DNA from: Phlebotomus papatasi
Lineage: Eukaryota > Arthropoda > Insecta > Diptera > Psychodidae
Direction: 5' to 3'
DNA length: 64,000 bases
NCBI RefSeq assembly: GCF_024763615.1
Contig: NC_077222.1
Span: 25,296,001 to 25,360,000, forward strand
The position numbers and the translations under genes were made by a program. This document shows positions 24,361 to 37,200 of this stretch, one piece after another. Every line of letters begins with the position of its first letter. The stretch's first letter is position 1. Below the pieces are notes generated by a model, which searched no databases, was not told the origin of the DNA, and worked only from the letters and a program-made list of their open reading frames with translations.

Positions 24361-25248
24361 TTCACCAAGGGCTTTTCCACAATCCTTTCCTCAAACAAAA
24401 TTCCTCTGCATTCCTTCGAATTCAGGGACTTTTCCTTCAACTCTCACTCCGAGCACTTTTTCTTCATGCCCTTCTCTCACTTTTCACCCAATTTTTGGGA
24501 TGTCACTGCATTGCACAAGCACAAATTTGAGGAAATCAGATATTAGAGTGGCCTTTGGGGGGAAATCAGGGAGTTTCCTGGAGGAAATTCAAGGATTTTC
24601 ACACACAAGGCAGAAAAATTGGGAGAGTTTCTCCGAGAAAATTGACAATAGCACTGACAGCTTCCAACTCGTCGAAAAGTCCAATTCCCCTCCGACTGGA
24701 GAAACCTTACAAATGCAGTTTGGAGCACTTTTTACAAAATAAGAATTTTATGAACTTTTCAAGAAATTTTAACAAATTTCTTCTCTGAGGGATGTTTACT
24801 ATGATCTGGATAAAAATTATTAAATATATTTTGTAAGAATTTTTTGGAGTTCTGTAGAATTAGTGAAGCATTTTTGGCGCGGTCGGTACTGCAGTGTCAT
24901 GGCGCCATCCGTGTGCCATTCCGACCAATGAATTGTATAATTTCTTTGCTCTCCTTCTTCCTAAACAAAATATATAGTCTCAACACAGTAGAAGTAATCA
25001 AATGCTTAATTGTTCTTCAATTTACTCAATAAATGATTAGAAAATCCCAAAATCTCTGCCAAAATGTTAATTTCTACGCCAAGAAGCCCGCGTAAAGTAT
25101 TCCCGGCACTTTCGACGAGTCGCGAAAGTCGCCGAAAAGTGACATTTGTGCCAGGCAGCAAAAAAATGTCGCTGTGGAGAAATTCAAAAGTTTTTGCAAA
25201 ATCTCGTGAAATTGTGTGAATTGCAGTGAGTGAAGTGCCTTTGAAAAG
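24361..25248. promoter_or_regulatory. Divergent spacer between FEM-1 and REV3
   Basis: 888 bp separate the two start codons, which point away from each other. It must hold both 5' UTRs and probably both promoters. No convincing TATA box is visible. The REV3-proximal 200 bp is richer in CG dinucleotides (for example TTTCGACGAGTCGCG) than the neighbouring DNA. Shared regulation is inference. Confidence 0.6.
25064..25219 (+). other. Upstream open reading frame of REV3 (51 codons, with a nested 17-codon ATG)
   Basis: An ATG at 25064 opens a frame to TGA at 25217-25219, 29 bases before the REV3 ATG. A second in-frame ATG at 25166 gives a 17-codon version. If the transcript starts upstream, either could lower REV3 translation. 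The transcription start is unknown. The predicted peptide is basic and not recognised. Confidence 0.35.
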
Positions 25249-28200
25249 ATGCCAGAGAACACCAGCGGAGTGACTTCTGTGCGAATTGTGTCCGTGGACT
25301 ACTATCTGGCCGCTCCAGTGGCCACTTTTGATGTCGCGTATTCTGAATTTCGCGGCTCCACCGTCAAGCGGGTGAGTTTCTTTATTCCCAATGAACCTTC
25401 CGGGAGGGAATTGGCCTCAAATGTCTGCCTCATGCTGTGCCCCAAAGGTTCCGGTGTTGAGGGTGTTTGGCTCCACGGAGGAGGGGCAGAAAGTCTGTGC
25501 TCATGTCCATGGAGTCTTCCCGTATCTCTACATTCCGATGGAAGAAGTGGCAGGAGACTCCGAAGCAGCTGCAGCTTACAGCCAATTCGCCTACCAGATC
25601 ACCCATGCACTGGACAGGGCGCTAAGCGTGGCTCAGGGAAGAGTCTCCAGCACTGGGCAGCATGTCTTCAAGGCAGTTCCAGTACGCGGAAAGTAAGTTT
25701 CTTTTAATGGGCTTCCTTTGCAGAGTTGAATTGCTTTCAGATTATAGATAAAAGATTTAGAATAATAATCCATTTAAATTTTTCTCTTTTTTTGTAATTT
25801 CTGCTAAAATTATCGCTCAGTTGAGATTTTAAAATACATTTTGAAAGAAAAAAAGAAAAAGCATCCGATTTACATAAAAGAAGCTTGGGATTGAAGACAC
25901 GTGGTCACAGCATTACATTCCAGAATCGCCTAGATCAAACCATAACCACGAAAAATTAATCATAAAAAATTAGTTCTAATACAATATTTTGCAACAAAAA
26001 TCGGTTGAATTGATAGATTTTCACTTATTTATTGATATAAACTTATACTACACACAGAAAAATTTTGTCTCTAAATTTAAGAATATATAAGATCCTGGGA
26101 ACTTAAATTGGACGTGAATCCCCGAGGCGTTTAAGTTTAGAAGCTATGAGCGAAAGAAATGGGCTAGAATCCCTAGTTCTTTCAAGTTAAGAGATCGGGA
26201 ACTTAAGTTCTGCATTAGCTGGAAAATGAAAAATATGATTTGCAAATTGCAACTAAAACTAAATGATCAAGGATTTAAAATTAGGGCATTGGCATTCATT
26301 GGATGGGATTTGAAATTAAATTCCTGGGTGATCTGTTTAATAATTTTCCATTTTTCTGTGTGTAGTGATACAATCCGTATTGCATCCACAAAAACTTTAT
26401 CAAGCGTCTTTATGGCACAACTACCGACCATGTCCAGACGCTCTGGGCAGGGCTTCGCCAGAGACTTATCAACTCTGCCATAACGAACTCAAGGCAACCA
26501 CAGAGGTACACCAATAGCCTTCATAGTTAGCTGGAAAGCGTTTTCAGGGTTTTCAGCAAATTTTTGATCAAAAATATGCTGACCGGCAAGCATTTCTCGA
26601 ACAAAAAGTGCTAACAAAACATATGGAAATGGCACGGCCTCGCGAGTGTCGTTTTAAGGTTAGCATAATTCAGCTGAAACAGCTGAAAATTTTCAGCTGA
26701 ATTGAAGTAGGTTAGCATTTGGTCCAGTGAAACAAGTACTTTTTTAAACCAAATTGTTCGTATTACATTTATTCACACGTAATTAATATTATTTGTGGTC
26801 AAAAAATATAATAACTACAGTGATTTAGTAATAAACTTGTTTGAAGTAAAGCATCAGTATCGGGAGTAATTCGCTAAGTTCCTCCAAAGCCATTCAGAGA
26901 TTGGATTCGAAAGCCACTTCCGATCAATTTCGTGATCTCAGCATAATTCGCATTTGCATTCTTCAGATGATTATCAATTTTTAATATTGGCATGCTCTTC
27001 ATCTTTTGGCAATAACTCAGTTAAAACTCAATATTTTTTAACAAGAATTTCACAAAAAGAAAGCCGATGAAATTCTCTTGAAACGACACTGAAGTAAAAA
27101 CAAAATCCAAAGCCTACTGCTAGTGAGTTTATGTCAAGCATTGGGGAAATTATTTCATCTACATACAGTAGACTTTTTCTCAATTGGACATTTGGCGCAA
27201 AGTGTCATTCGAATTATCGAGAGATTTGGGAGTCAGTGTCATTGTAAATTCCACGAAAAGCGCTTAATTATAAAGAATCACGATAAAGTAAGGGGAACTA
27301 CAGCGATTTTGAGCAAATTTGCTTAAAAATCAAACGAACAAATTGCCAACCAAATTTTTCATCCAATTGAGAAAGAGTCCAAATGAGAGTCTACACAGTA
27401 AAAACAAGATGAAACTGGCAAGTTGAATTCTATTAATTGAACTAAACTAGTTGAAATTTCGAATAACAAACACTGAAAAATCAACTTTCAATTGAATAGG
27501 AATCAATTAAATTGCAGGATTAGTAGAATTCAATCCTCGGGAATGGCCCAAATGCAATAAATAGTAGTAATAATTATTATAATAGTACTAAAATGAAACA
27601 ACAAAAGAGCGTAAACTCCATTCAATTTACTGATTGAATATTTCTACGATTATCGTGTGTAATAGAATCAATACGATTGTCGCAGTAATTTTTCAACCGA
27701 TTATCGCAGCAAAAAGTTCAACTTTCAACTACTTCCGTTTGAACTCATTCTGCTTCCTTTTATATTTTGTGTAATTTCAGTGGAACTTTTGGAGGAAAAT
27801 TCAACTTACTTTGCTTTTCAACTACGAAAATTCTACTTGTTTGCTTTTCAACTTTGCTTGCTACGATAATCGTTTGAAATTTACTACAATTATCAATGTT
27901 CTCCTATTACACGTGATAATCGTAGTAAATATTTTTTACTGTGTACTGTACTTTATATGAAATCCTTCATTGACATAGCAGAAAAGAATTCTTTTGGGAT
28001 TAGCCAATCAAAATTGGCTAGTCACAAAACCTCTACACAACTCCTTTGTCATTCTACCAAATTGAGAGCATGATCCCCTGCATGTTGCAATTAAGGATGA
28101 TTAGAAAACGTATGGAATATTTTAAGCATATTATACTTTCTTAGTTTCCTTTTTATTTGTAAGCCTTAGATTTCACAAAATTAAATATAATAATGCAAAG

Positions 28201-31200
28201 CAGAAGTCACAGATAAAAAGAATACGTTGTGGAGATTTTTTCCTTGAAAAGTAACTGCAGTGTTTATTTTTTGGACTTCTTGAAGTTGTATTGTGATAAC
28301 AAAAGGAGAGTTAGAATTGGATTGAAAAGTTATATAACTTTTCGATATATTGTAGAAGCTCGTTCGAGATACTTGGGTTCGGAGTAAATTTAAAGGAGTT
28401 TACTTATTACTCGCTTATCACACGTGCGTTCTGTTATGCAATCAACGTCGTAATCAGCTATCTACTTGTTTTTAAAATTAAAAAGAAAAAAATAAAATAT
28501 AACGAAAATGTTCAGTTTGGACTTTTGAGGCGAGTCATGGTTCTTTTTTTACAACAATACCACTTAGAAAACGCCAAAAATTACATTTAAAATTTCTAGG
28601 GTACATCTCAGATTTTTTACAAATGCGACACGCTGCATAGATTAATTAAAAAAAAATACTTTTTAAAAAACTATTATTAAAAGATCTTGATTTTTGTGCT
28701 TCTCTACCAAATTTCGATCAGCTTGGAATTTCGGCCACTTCTTTTGTTCCTCAAATTTCTATGAATTTTTTGTTTTCAAAAACAGTTAGGAGCGGAATAT
28801 TAACGCTATTGATCTATATTGAGAATATGTGAACTTAATATCCCAATATATGTATTTAAAAATGAAAAAAAATCGTTGGAGCATGATTAAGATATTCCGA
28901 AAATTATTATCCTTATGTCAATTTAGGGATGTTCTCCTAAAACCTCAAGTTGTTATCTCTAACCGTTTGCTCTCTAGCGTTGGTAAAAAAAATGGACCAA
29001 CATCTTAATATCATTTTTCTTTAAACGGCATGTTCGAAAAAGTACGTAAAAAAAAGCAGTCTTGAGAAAAACGTAATTTACCGACATTTAATCTTTATCT
29101 AGATCTAGAAGATGTTGGCAACTCTAATCTCGTGCCAAAGTGTGAACGAATTCTCATTCCATTTTCTGAGATTGCGTTGTAAATATAACTAATAGCTTAC
29201 AAATTTACGATCAATTGCATGCCCAATTGCTTTCAAAATATCTCGCCAAGTTCTTTTTTTTTTAACTAACAACGGCGCGATTCGTGTCAATTTTAGGCCT
29301 TTTTATGGCTACCACGCGCGAGATCATCTGTTCCTCAAGGTTTACTTCTACAGTCCTGCAATTGTGAAGAAGGCCGCCAGTCTCCTGCAAAATGGTGCCA
29401 TCTGTGGGCGAGTCTTCCAGGCTCATGAATCCCATGTGCCTTACATTCTGCAGTTCTTCATCGACTACAATCTCTACGGCATGAGTTTCCTCCATGCCAA
29501 AAACGAAAGTGTTCGGTTTCGGATTGAAGGAGACCCAGAAGGAGTGCCACCAATGGCCACGACTAGCCTTGAGATGGACATCTCGGCTAGTGGGATTCTC
29601 AACCGGACAAGTGGTCGCCTGTCCGGATCTGAGCATCAGAATCCGGGAATTGCAGCAATTTGGGAGGATGAATTGCGTCGAAGGAGAACGATGAATGAGG
29701 AAGATCTGCCACCAATTGAAGTTCCAGAATCGCAAGATCGACCCAGAGCAATGCCAACGGACTCCGATAGATCATTCAGGGAAGTCCTGAGGAGGAAGCT
29801 GGCTAATGAGCAATCGGACAAAAGTATTGTGGAAAGTGAGAATTCAGTACAAAGTGGAAGGAAGTTTGATCTTTCGGTTCTTCTCAATAATTCCGTTTAT
29901 CCGGCGACTTGTCCGAAAAATCTCAGACTTCCCGAAGCATTAATGGTTCCTGATCATGTTTTTGGGAGAGAAAGTGGCTTCACGCCAGTCGAGGAGGATG
30001 ACAGGAGCTTCCTGGATTCATCACTTATCAATGAAAGCATTGTCCTCAGTCTCGAAAATCGATCACAAAATCCAAATGATACCCGTAAGTACCAAACAAT
30101 TGTTTTGATTTCATGTCTGATTTCACATAAAAATATTCAGAAAGGAAATGTGTAAAATATTAAAAAAATTACATTTATCTGAAATTGATTGTGAATTTTT
30201 AAAATTCATACATCTTTTCGAAAATTTGGAAATTTCGAAATTAAAACTTCAGAATTTCGCAGAAAATTCCAAAATTTCACGTACATTACCCAAATTTCAC
30301 GTGAATTTCTCAAAATTTCACGTAAATCTGCAAAATTTCACGAATATTTCGAAAATTTCACATAATTTCCCAAAATTTCACGCACATTTCCCAAAATTTC
30401 ATGTATATTTCTCAAAATTTCACGTATATTACCAAAATTTCACCTACATTATCAAAATTTCACGTATATTTCCCAAAATTCCATGCACATCACCAATATA
30501 TCACGTAAATTTACCAACATTTCACGTAAATTTCCAAAATTTCACATATATTTCCAAAACTTCACATAATTTCCCAAAATTTCACGCACATTTCCCAAAA
30601 TTTCATGTACATTTCCCAAAATTTCACGTACATTACTAAAGCTTTACGTACATTTCCCAAAATTTCACGTACATTACTAAAACTCTATTTGCATTTCCCA
30701 AAATTTCACGTAAATTACCAAAATTTCACGTACACTATCAAAATTTCACATATATTTCCCAAATTTCATGTAAAATTCTCAAAATTTCAAGTAAATATCC
30801 AAAATTTCACGAATATTTCCAAAATTTCACGTACATTTCCCAAAATTTCACGTAAATTTCCCAAAATTTCACTTACATTTCCAAAATTTTACGTACATTT
30901 CCAAAATTTCACAAAATTTCACATACATTTCCCAAAATTTTACGTACAATACCAAAATTTCTCGTATATTACCAAAATTTCACGTAAATTTGCAAAATTT
31001 CACGTATATTTCCTAAATTGCCCGCAATTTCCAACATTTCGTAACCAAAATGGGAAATTTTCAACCTAAAATAAGCAATTCCTTAATTTTCCGTGCAGTA
31101 ACTGAGGATGATCTCAAACTGCTGGCTATTATGGAACAGCTGGAAGAAGGTGAAGATCGTGAGATTGATCTCGACAGTACTCTTGCACCTCTGAGTCAGC

Positions 31201-34200
31201 CAAGTCAAAAATCAGTAAATTCCCAACTGAGAAAGCTCAGTCAGAGCCAAGAAAATCGTATTGAAGAATGCGATGATCGCACGAGTGATCACGAAGACCT
31301 TTTCGATGAATTCGATGAAGATCTCATCAATGAATTCAATGAGACGATGGATTTTGAGGAGAGAGGCAATGAGCCTATTCCCCAGCTCGATGGTGAACAT
31401 GAAGTGCAAAAGCAGAGTCCAACGAGGTTCATGAAGAAGAGGAATAGTTTAACGAGGGAGAGTCCCAAGGGGAGTCCAAAAGAAAGTCCGAAGGATAGTC
31501 CAAAGAAAAGCCCAAAATCACCGAAGAAGAATCATTTTAAACCATTGGACATCATCATATCGCCATCTGGTGAGTCTTTTTTGTATTATTTTTTTCTGAA
31601 GTAGATTAGATGATCCCTAGGCTAACAAAACAGCTTTTTATACTTCTTTTTCTTAATGTGCGAATCCCTATTTGTTTCTGCAAGATCAAAGCGGCAATAC
31701 ATTACTAATAATACCTGACTAATAATTAAGCCACGCCCCCTGAAAAGTCAATGTGCCTTCCCGTTGAAATTTGTATCTTCCTTAAACCTGATACACATGA
31801 ATCAATTAATAAGAAGCAAATCACAGAAATAACATTGTAAATACGAATCCGGTCCGAAGAATTAGGTTATAAATAAGCCACGCCTTTCCCATCTTTATCA
31901 TAAAAATTAAAACAAGTGAACATTAATCCAAGCTATAGCTTTTGGATTTTCCTTATTTTGGGATGTCTCAGCTGTTTCAAAAGAAGATGTAAAATTGTAC
32001 GTAAGGTGAACTAAAAACATGCGCGAAAATTAGCCACGCCCTTTTACATGCAACAAAGATAATCAGTAAAGAGGCATTATGTTCCGAAAAGTTGTTTCCT
32101 GAGTTTTATTTGAGATTGTCTGAGCTTTTTGAAAGAAAGACCCAACAGTAGTTCGTGTAGGCGTGACTGAATAAGATAAAAAATGGCCACGCCCTCTGAA
32201 ATTCATAAATTTAAAGCAAAACAAAAATAAAGGAAATTAATTCAGTGAAGGTCTTCGCAGCATTTTCCTTAGATAGCCTGAAGATACATAGGCTGAAAAC
32301 TAAGCCACGCCTCTTAAAATCTCGGAAGAAATAAAAGAACAACAGAAATGGGCGTGTCTAAAAGATAAAATGTGACCGTGGTCGCATTCTTTTTACCTTT
32401 TTATTTGAAAATAATTTTAAAGAAGTTCAAGATTTTTTTGTCGACTTCTTTGGTCGTATGCAAGTGAGTATAAGTCGTTAATAATTTTAAGCCACGCCCC
32501 TTCAAATTAAAATTCCCTTTTTACAAATTTTAATATTTTCAGAGAAATGTATAATTTCTTTGTAATTGGATTTGAGCAATACCTGATTTTAGGTGGAATA
32601 ACGTAGCTTTTGATGGGCGTGGCTTCAATTTTGAAGGACTGAAATGAAACAAATTCTAACCAAAAAAACTGAATTAAATTTTCTTTTTTATAAGTAATAT
32701 TACAGGCGTGGCTTGAAGAAATCGATTAGAAAAATCTATGTTAGTTTACCTTAAAATATTCGTTGAAACTGGTTAGAGGAATCCTTCAGTGTGTTAATCC
32801 AAAGAGAAGATGCAAGAATTTTTGTGTTGTATGCGTGGCCTGAAAATAATATAAATTGAAGCCAGGTAATTTTACAAACAATAATTTAAAAACGGTGAAA
32901 CTTTAAATAAATATTCTTATTTTTTAGTATAGTCCGTTAGGCCACTCCCCTTTGCAACTTGGATTACTGAAGGAATAAAATCTACATATAAACCTTTTCT
33001 ATCATTTTTTTACTCAATCAGATTGTCGCCAAACAAAAAGTGAGGCATGATCCTGGTTTTAATAATAATATTTATAATGTGGGCGTGGCCTGAAAAATAG
33101 TATTATTGAAGCTACGAAATTTTACAAAGAACAATTTAAAAACGATGAACTTTTGATTAAATATTTTTCAATATAATCCATATTGTCCGCTATTAAAATT
33201 AAAAAATGTATATATAGGCGTGGCTTGAAAAATTATATTAAAAAAATTAAGCCACTCCCTTTTGCAATTTGGTTTAATAAAAGGAAAAAAACTACCTGTA
33301 CACTCTTTCTAGCTTTCTTACTCAATCTGATTGTCGGTGGGCAAAAAGCGAGGCATACTCCTTGTTTTTAATGATACAATTAGTAATGTGGGCGTGGCCA
33401 GAAATATAAGATTTTTTAGGCCACGAAATATTATAAATAATCAGAGGGGTGACATTATCTCTGAAAAATGCGACCAGTTTTAGTGTAATTTATTCCCTGT
33501 TTTCGTACACATTTCACGAGATATCTCCGAAACTACGTAGGTTGCCAATTTGGGCTTTTCGGTTACCCTTTCCATATTAAATTGGCTTTTATTTTGTATT
33601 TGTAGTTTTTGATAATTCATTCCACAATGACAGAAATACCAAATAAACTTCAAAGTTTTTTCGGCACGTTAGAAACATATGGGAAATATAGGAAACGTCA
33701 TGCCTCTGTAAATAATACAGTAGACTCTCGCTCAATTGGCTCTTTCTCAATCGGGCGAAAAATTTTGTTGGCAATTTTCACGTTTAATTATTAAGCAAAT
33801 TTTCTCAAATTCGCTGTAGTTCCTCTTGTTTTATCGTGATTCTTTATATTTGAGCATTTTTTGTGGAATTTACAATGACTTTGACGCCCGAATCTCTCGA
33901 TAATTTGAATGACATTTTGCCCCATATGCCCGATTAAGAAAGAGTACTGTAATTTAAAAACGATGAAATCTTTTTTATTTAAATATTTTCTTGATATCAT
34001 CCATATCGTTTGATAAAAAATTTAAAAGAATTATAGGCGTGGTGGCTTGAAGAATTATAATTAGGAAAATTAGCCACTCCCCTTTGCAACTTGGTTTTTA
34101 AAAAAGGAAAAAAACTAATTGTACACTTTTTCTAGCATATTTAAGGTAATCTCCTGTTTTTTTTTTATAATACGATTTGTAATGTGGGCGTGGCCTGAAA

Positions 34201-37200
34201 TATAAGATTTTTCAACCCACGAACTTTTACAAGCAATAATTTAAAAAGAATGAAACCCTAATAAAATATTTTTCTTATATAGTCCATGTCGTCAGATAAA
34301 AAAAAATAGAAGAATGGTAGGCGTAGCTTGAAGAATTATATTAAGGAAATTAGCCACTCCCCTTTGCAACTTGGTTTATGAAAAGGAAAAGAAGCTTACC
34401 TTGTTTTATATACTTTCTCTAGCATTTTTGCGGCATACTCTTTGTTTTTAATACCACTTTTTTATTGTGGGCGTGGCCTGAAACGAGCTTTATTGATTTG
34501 GCAAATGATTTTGCATGGCTTTTTTTTATAAAGAATATCAGAGGCGTTCTAGAAGGTCTCTAGAAATTGACATCGTTTGAACAAAAATGGCTGTAAAACG
34601 GGCAAATTTGCCTTGTTGCAGGTGCGTCAAAGAGGAAACGGTCTAATGACCATGTGACACCGTTTAAATTTAAAAGTATCCTAAAGACCCCTTCAACGGG
34701 GACACCTTGCACCCCAAATGGTCACGCAAGTGATCCTCCTAAGAAAAAGCTTAAGTTTGACAATGTCGTAATTGTCAATGGATGCTTCAAGCAAGCGCTG
34801 GACTTTACGCCCAAGCGTCAACATAAGGAATTGGAGATGTCGAAGAATTTCAAGTCTAAGCTTGAGATTCCACCCAAAAAACCTAATTATGCTAGTTTAA
34901 TGGCTAAGTTTGGGATAAAGAAGTGTGAGGTGCGTCTAACGCGGGTAAACATTGATGGGTACAGTGAGAAGATGATGAAAAAGAAGCCTAGAGGCAGAAC
35001 AAAGGTGACACCAACGAAGGCACTTACAAAGAAGGAGTTTAAAGACATTATCAACAATTCACCGATTGTATCGGTTGCGCGGCTTGAATCTATTGACATT
35101 TTGAAGTTTTCGGGGGAGGGGGAGGAGAAGACGACTGAAAAGAAGGGAAGGTCATCCAATGATAAAGCGCACAAATATGACATGGAACACAATTTTTTTC
35201 CAATTGCGGGTCCGTCGAATGTTAACTACTACAGAGCTACGGATATTCCGACTCAGTACTACGGGCCGAAGGATGGTCAGGAGGGGTGTTTTGTGAGTGA
35301 GGAAAATGGTGAAGATGGGATGAGTAGTTTCTACGATATGACCATTTGTCTAGATTCGACGGATGACGAACTAAGTGCATTTGCGCGTGAACAGGAAGCT
35401 ATCTTAACGGATGTAATGGCTTCGGATGATAGTGATCGAGACAATCCAATTAAGATCTATCCACTGCCATCACCCCCAAAACCAGAAAGTGTTCGGGAAA
35501 CGATGCATGAGTACGGAATTGAAGAGCACACTTACACTCAACCCTTCTTTAGTGATCCCCTCGATGTTGCGCAAAGCGCTAGGAAGGAAGTTGGTTCGAT
35601 GGTACTTCAAGTTCGAGGTAATGCTCTCAGTATCTGTGAGGAGTTTATCAGTTGTCTGGAGGACCTCGAAGGGTTGTCAAAGTGGCGTCAGAAGAAGTTC
35701 CAGAACGAAATGGGTGATTTCGTTGAGGGAAGTGAGAAAGTTAACATCAAGGAGTTTATGGCAACAGAAAAGAATGAAAGGATTGAACCACAAACATCAC
35801 CACCTAGCATTTCGGCAGCAAGAACGTGGTTGAAGGTACGGGAAAAGGTTTCTGGGAAGATAACGATCGAATCAGTGGACGTTGATAGTCCTGTTAAAGT
35901 TAAGAGGGAGAAACAGAAGATGAATGCTGAAAGTCGAACAGAAGGAGACATTGAGGAGTGCAATGGACAAGCTAGATGCTCCTTGACTTTCAAAAGTGAT
36001 CCATTTGGGAGTGATTCTCAAGTGATCGACGCGTCACCGTCGTCGCTGGAGGTGTCGACGAAAGCCGATGAGAAACCTTCACTGAAGACACGTCTGTCGT
36101 ACTCAACGCGGCGTTTAGCACGGAAATCACAGAGATCGAAGCTAAAGAACGGTCACGGATCACCAGAGACATCGAGTCCGTCGGATAAACTGGTAAAGCG
36201 TTCGGGGACGCGTCTTAGAAATAACAATGGCAAGAGACGAACTCTCTGACATAGATCAAATGTTGTTTCTAAAGACCATCACCTGATTTCGGAGTGAGAA
36301 AGAATCTCGAGAGATTTAATAAAATGAAAAACTGTATTGTTGTATTTTGTAGATTAGTGAATTATTGGAGAGGAAATCCTACATAAAGACTCTCAATTTG
36401 TCCAGTGATTCGTCAGCAGGCAAACATGATCCAGACGTCAGTACTATCAATGGGACGTTTGGGTTTGGGGAGGATGTAGGCAATATGCGTTGCGCTAAGG
36501 CTTCCGTCGACTACAATTTCCTCACAATTTTCTCCCTGGAATGTCATGTTCTCACCCGTGGTGACTTCTGTCCAAATCCTGACTTTGATGGTATCGTTGC
36601 CATCTTCTACGCCATTCAGAACAACGTCCCCGAAGACAGTACGACTCTTACGCATGTTAGTGGTGTTATCATAGATGACATGTTCAGCAATGATTCAGGC
36701 TTACGACATTCTGGCCTGGAAATCAATGCAATTCATGCGGAAAATGAGAAGCAACTGCTAGAAAAACTCGTAGAACTAATCAAATACTGGGATCCAGACA
36801 TTCTCTTGGGATATGAGATTGAACTCAGCTCTTGGGGGTATATAATTGAACGGGGATACGTTTTAGGGATCAACCTACCGAATTCCCTATCTCGGCTACG
36901 CGTAGCTGTTGAGGAAGTCAAGAAAAGCGATGAGGAGAAAGATGACGGCGTTGAGTACGAGTCAGACCTCAAGGTTCCCGGACGTATAGTTCTGGATGTT
37001 TGGCGTCTGATGCGAGAAGAAATCGCTCTGACGTCCTACACCTTCGAAAGCATAGCCTATCATATCCTACATCGTCGCTACCCAAAACGTTCCCATCGCG
37101 ATCTCACCAAACTCTGGCATAGTCCTAAATCGCGATGGATCGTCTTTGAGTACTTCCTCCTGCGGTCTCGGGGCACCCTGGAGATCCTAGATAAGCTAGA

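Larger units (their letters stand above)
31570..34621 (+). repeat. REV3 intron 4: array of GCCACGCC / GGCGTGGC units
   Basis: GCCACGCC or its complement appears about 20 times in otherwise AT-rich DNA. In the right half the units are about 250-310 bp long: GGGCGTGGCC or a variant lies near 32833, 33082, 33391, 34186 and 34468. Each is followed by TTTTACAAATAATAATTTAA-like sequence and then GCCACTCCCCTTTGCAACTT. The larger gap between the third and fourth units is explained by two MITEs inserted at 33442-33949. Confidence 0.8.

Noticed and set aside
24039..24742. Plus-strand frame of 181 codons near the FEM-1 start
   Set aside because: It is antisense to FEM-1 exon 1 and its 5' UTR and has no recognised domain.
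30148..31069. Two long open frames rich in FPKFHV repeats
   Set aside because: They are created by a 21-bp minisatellite and lie in REV3 intron 3, flanked by good splice sites that join exons 3 and 4 in phase.
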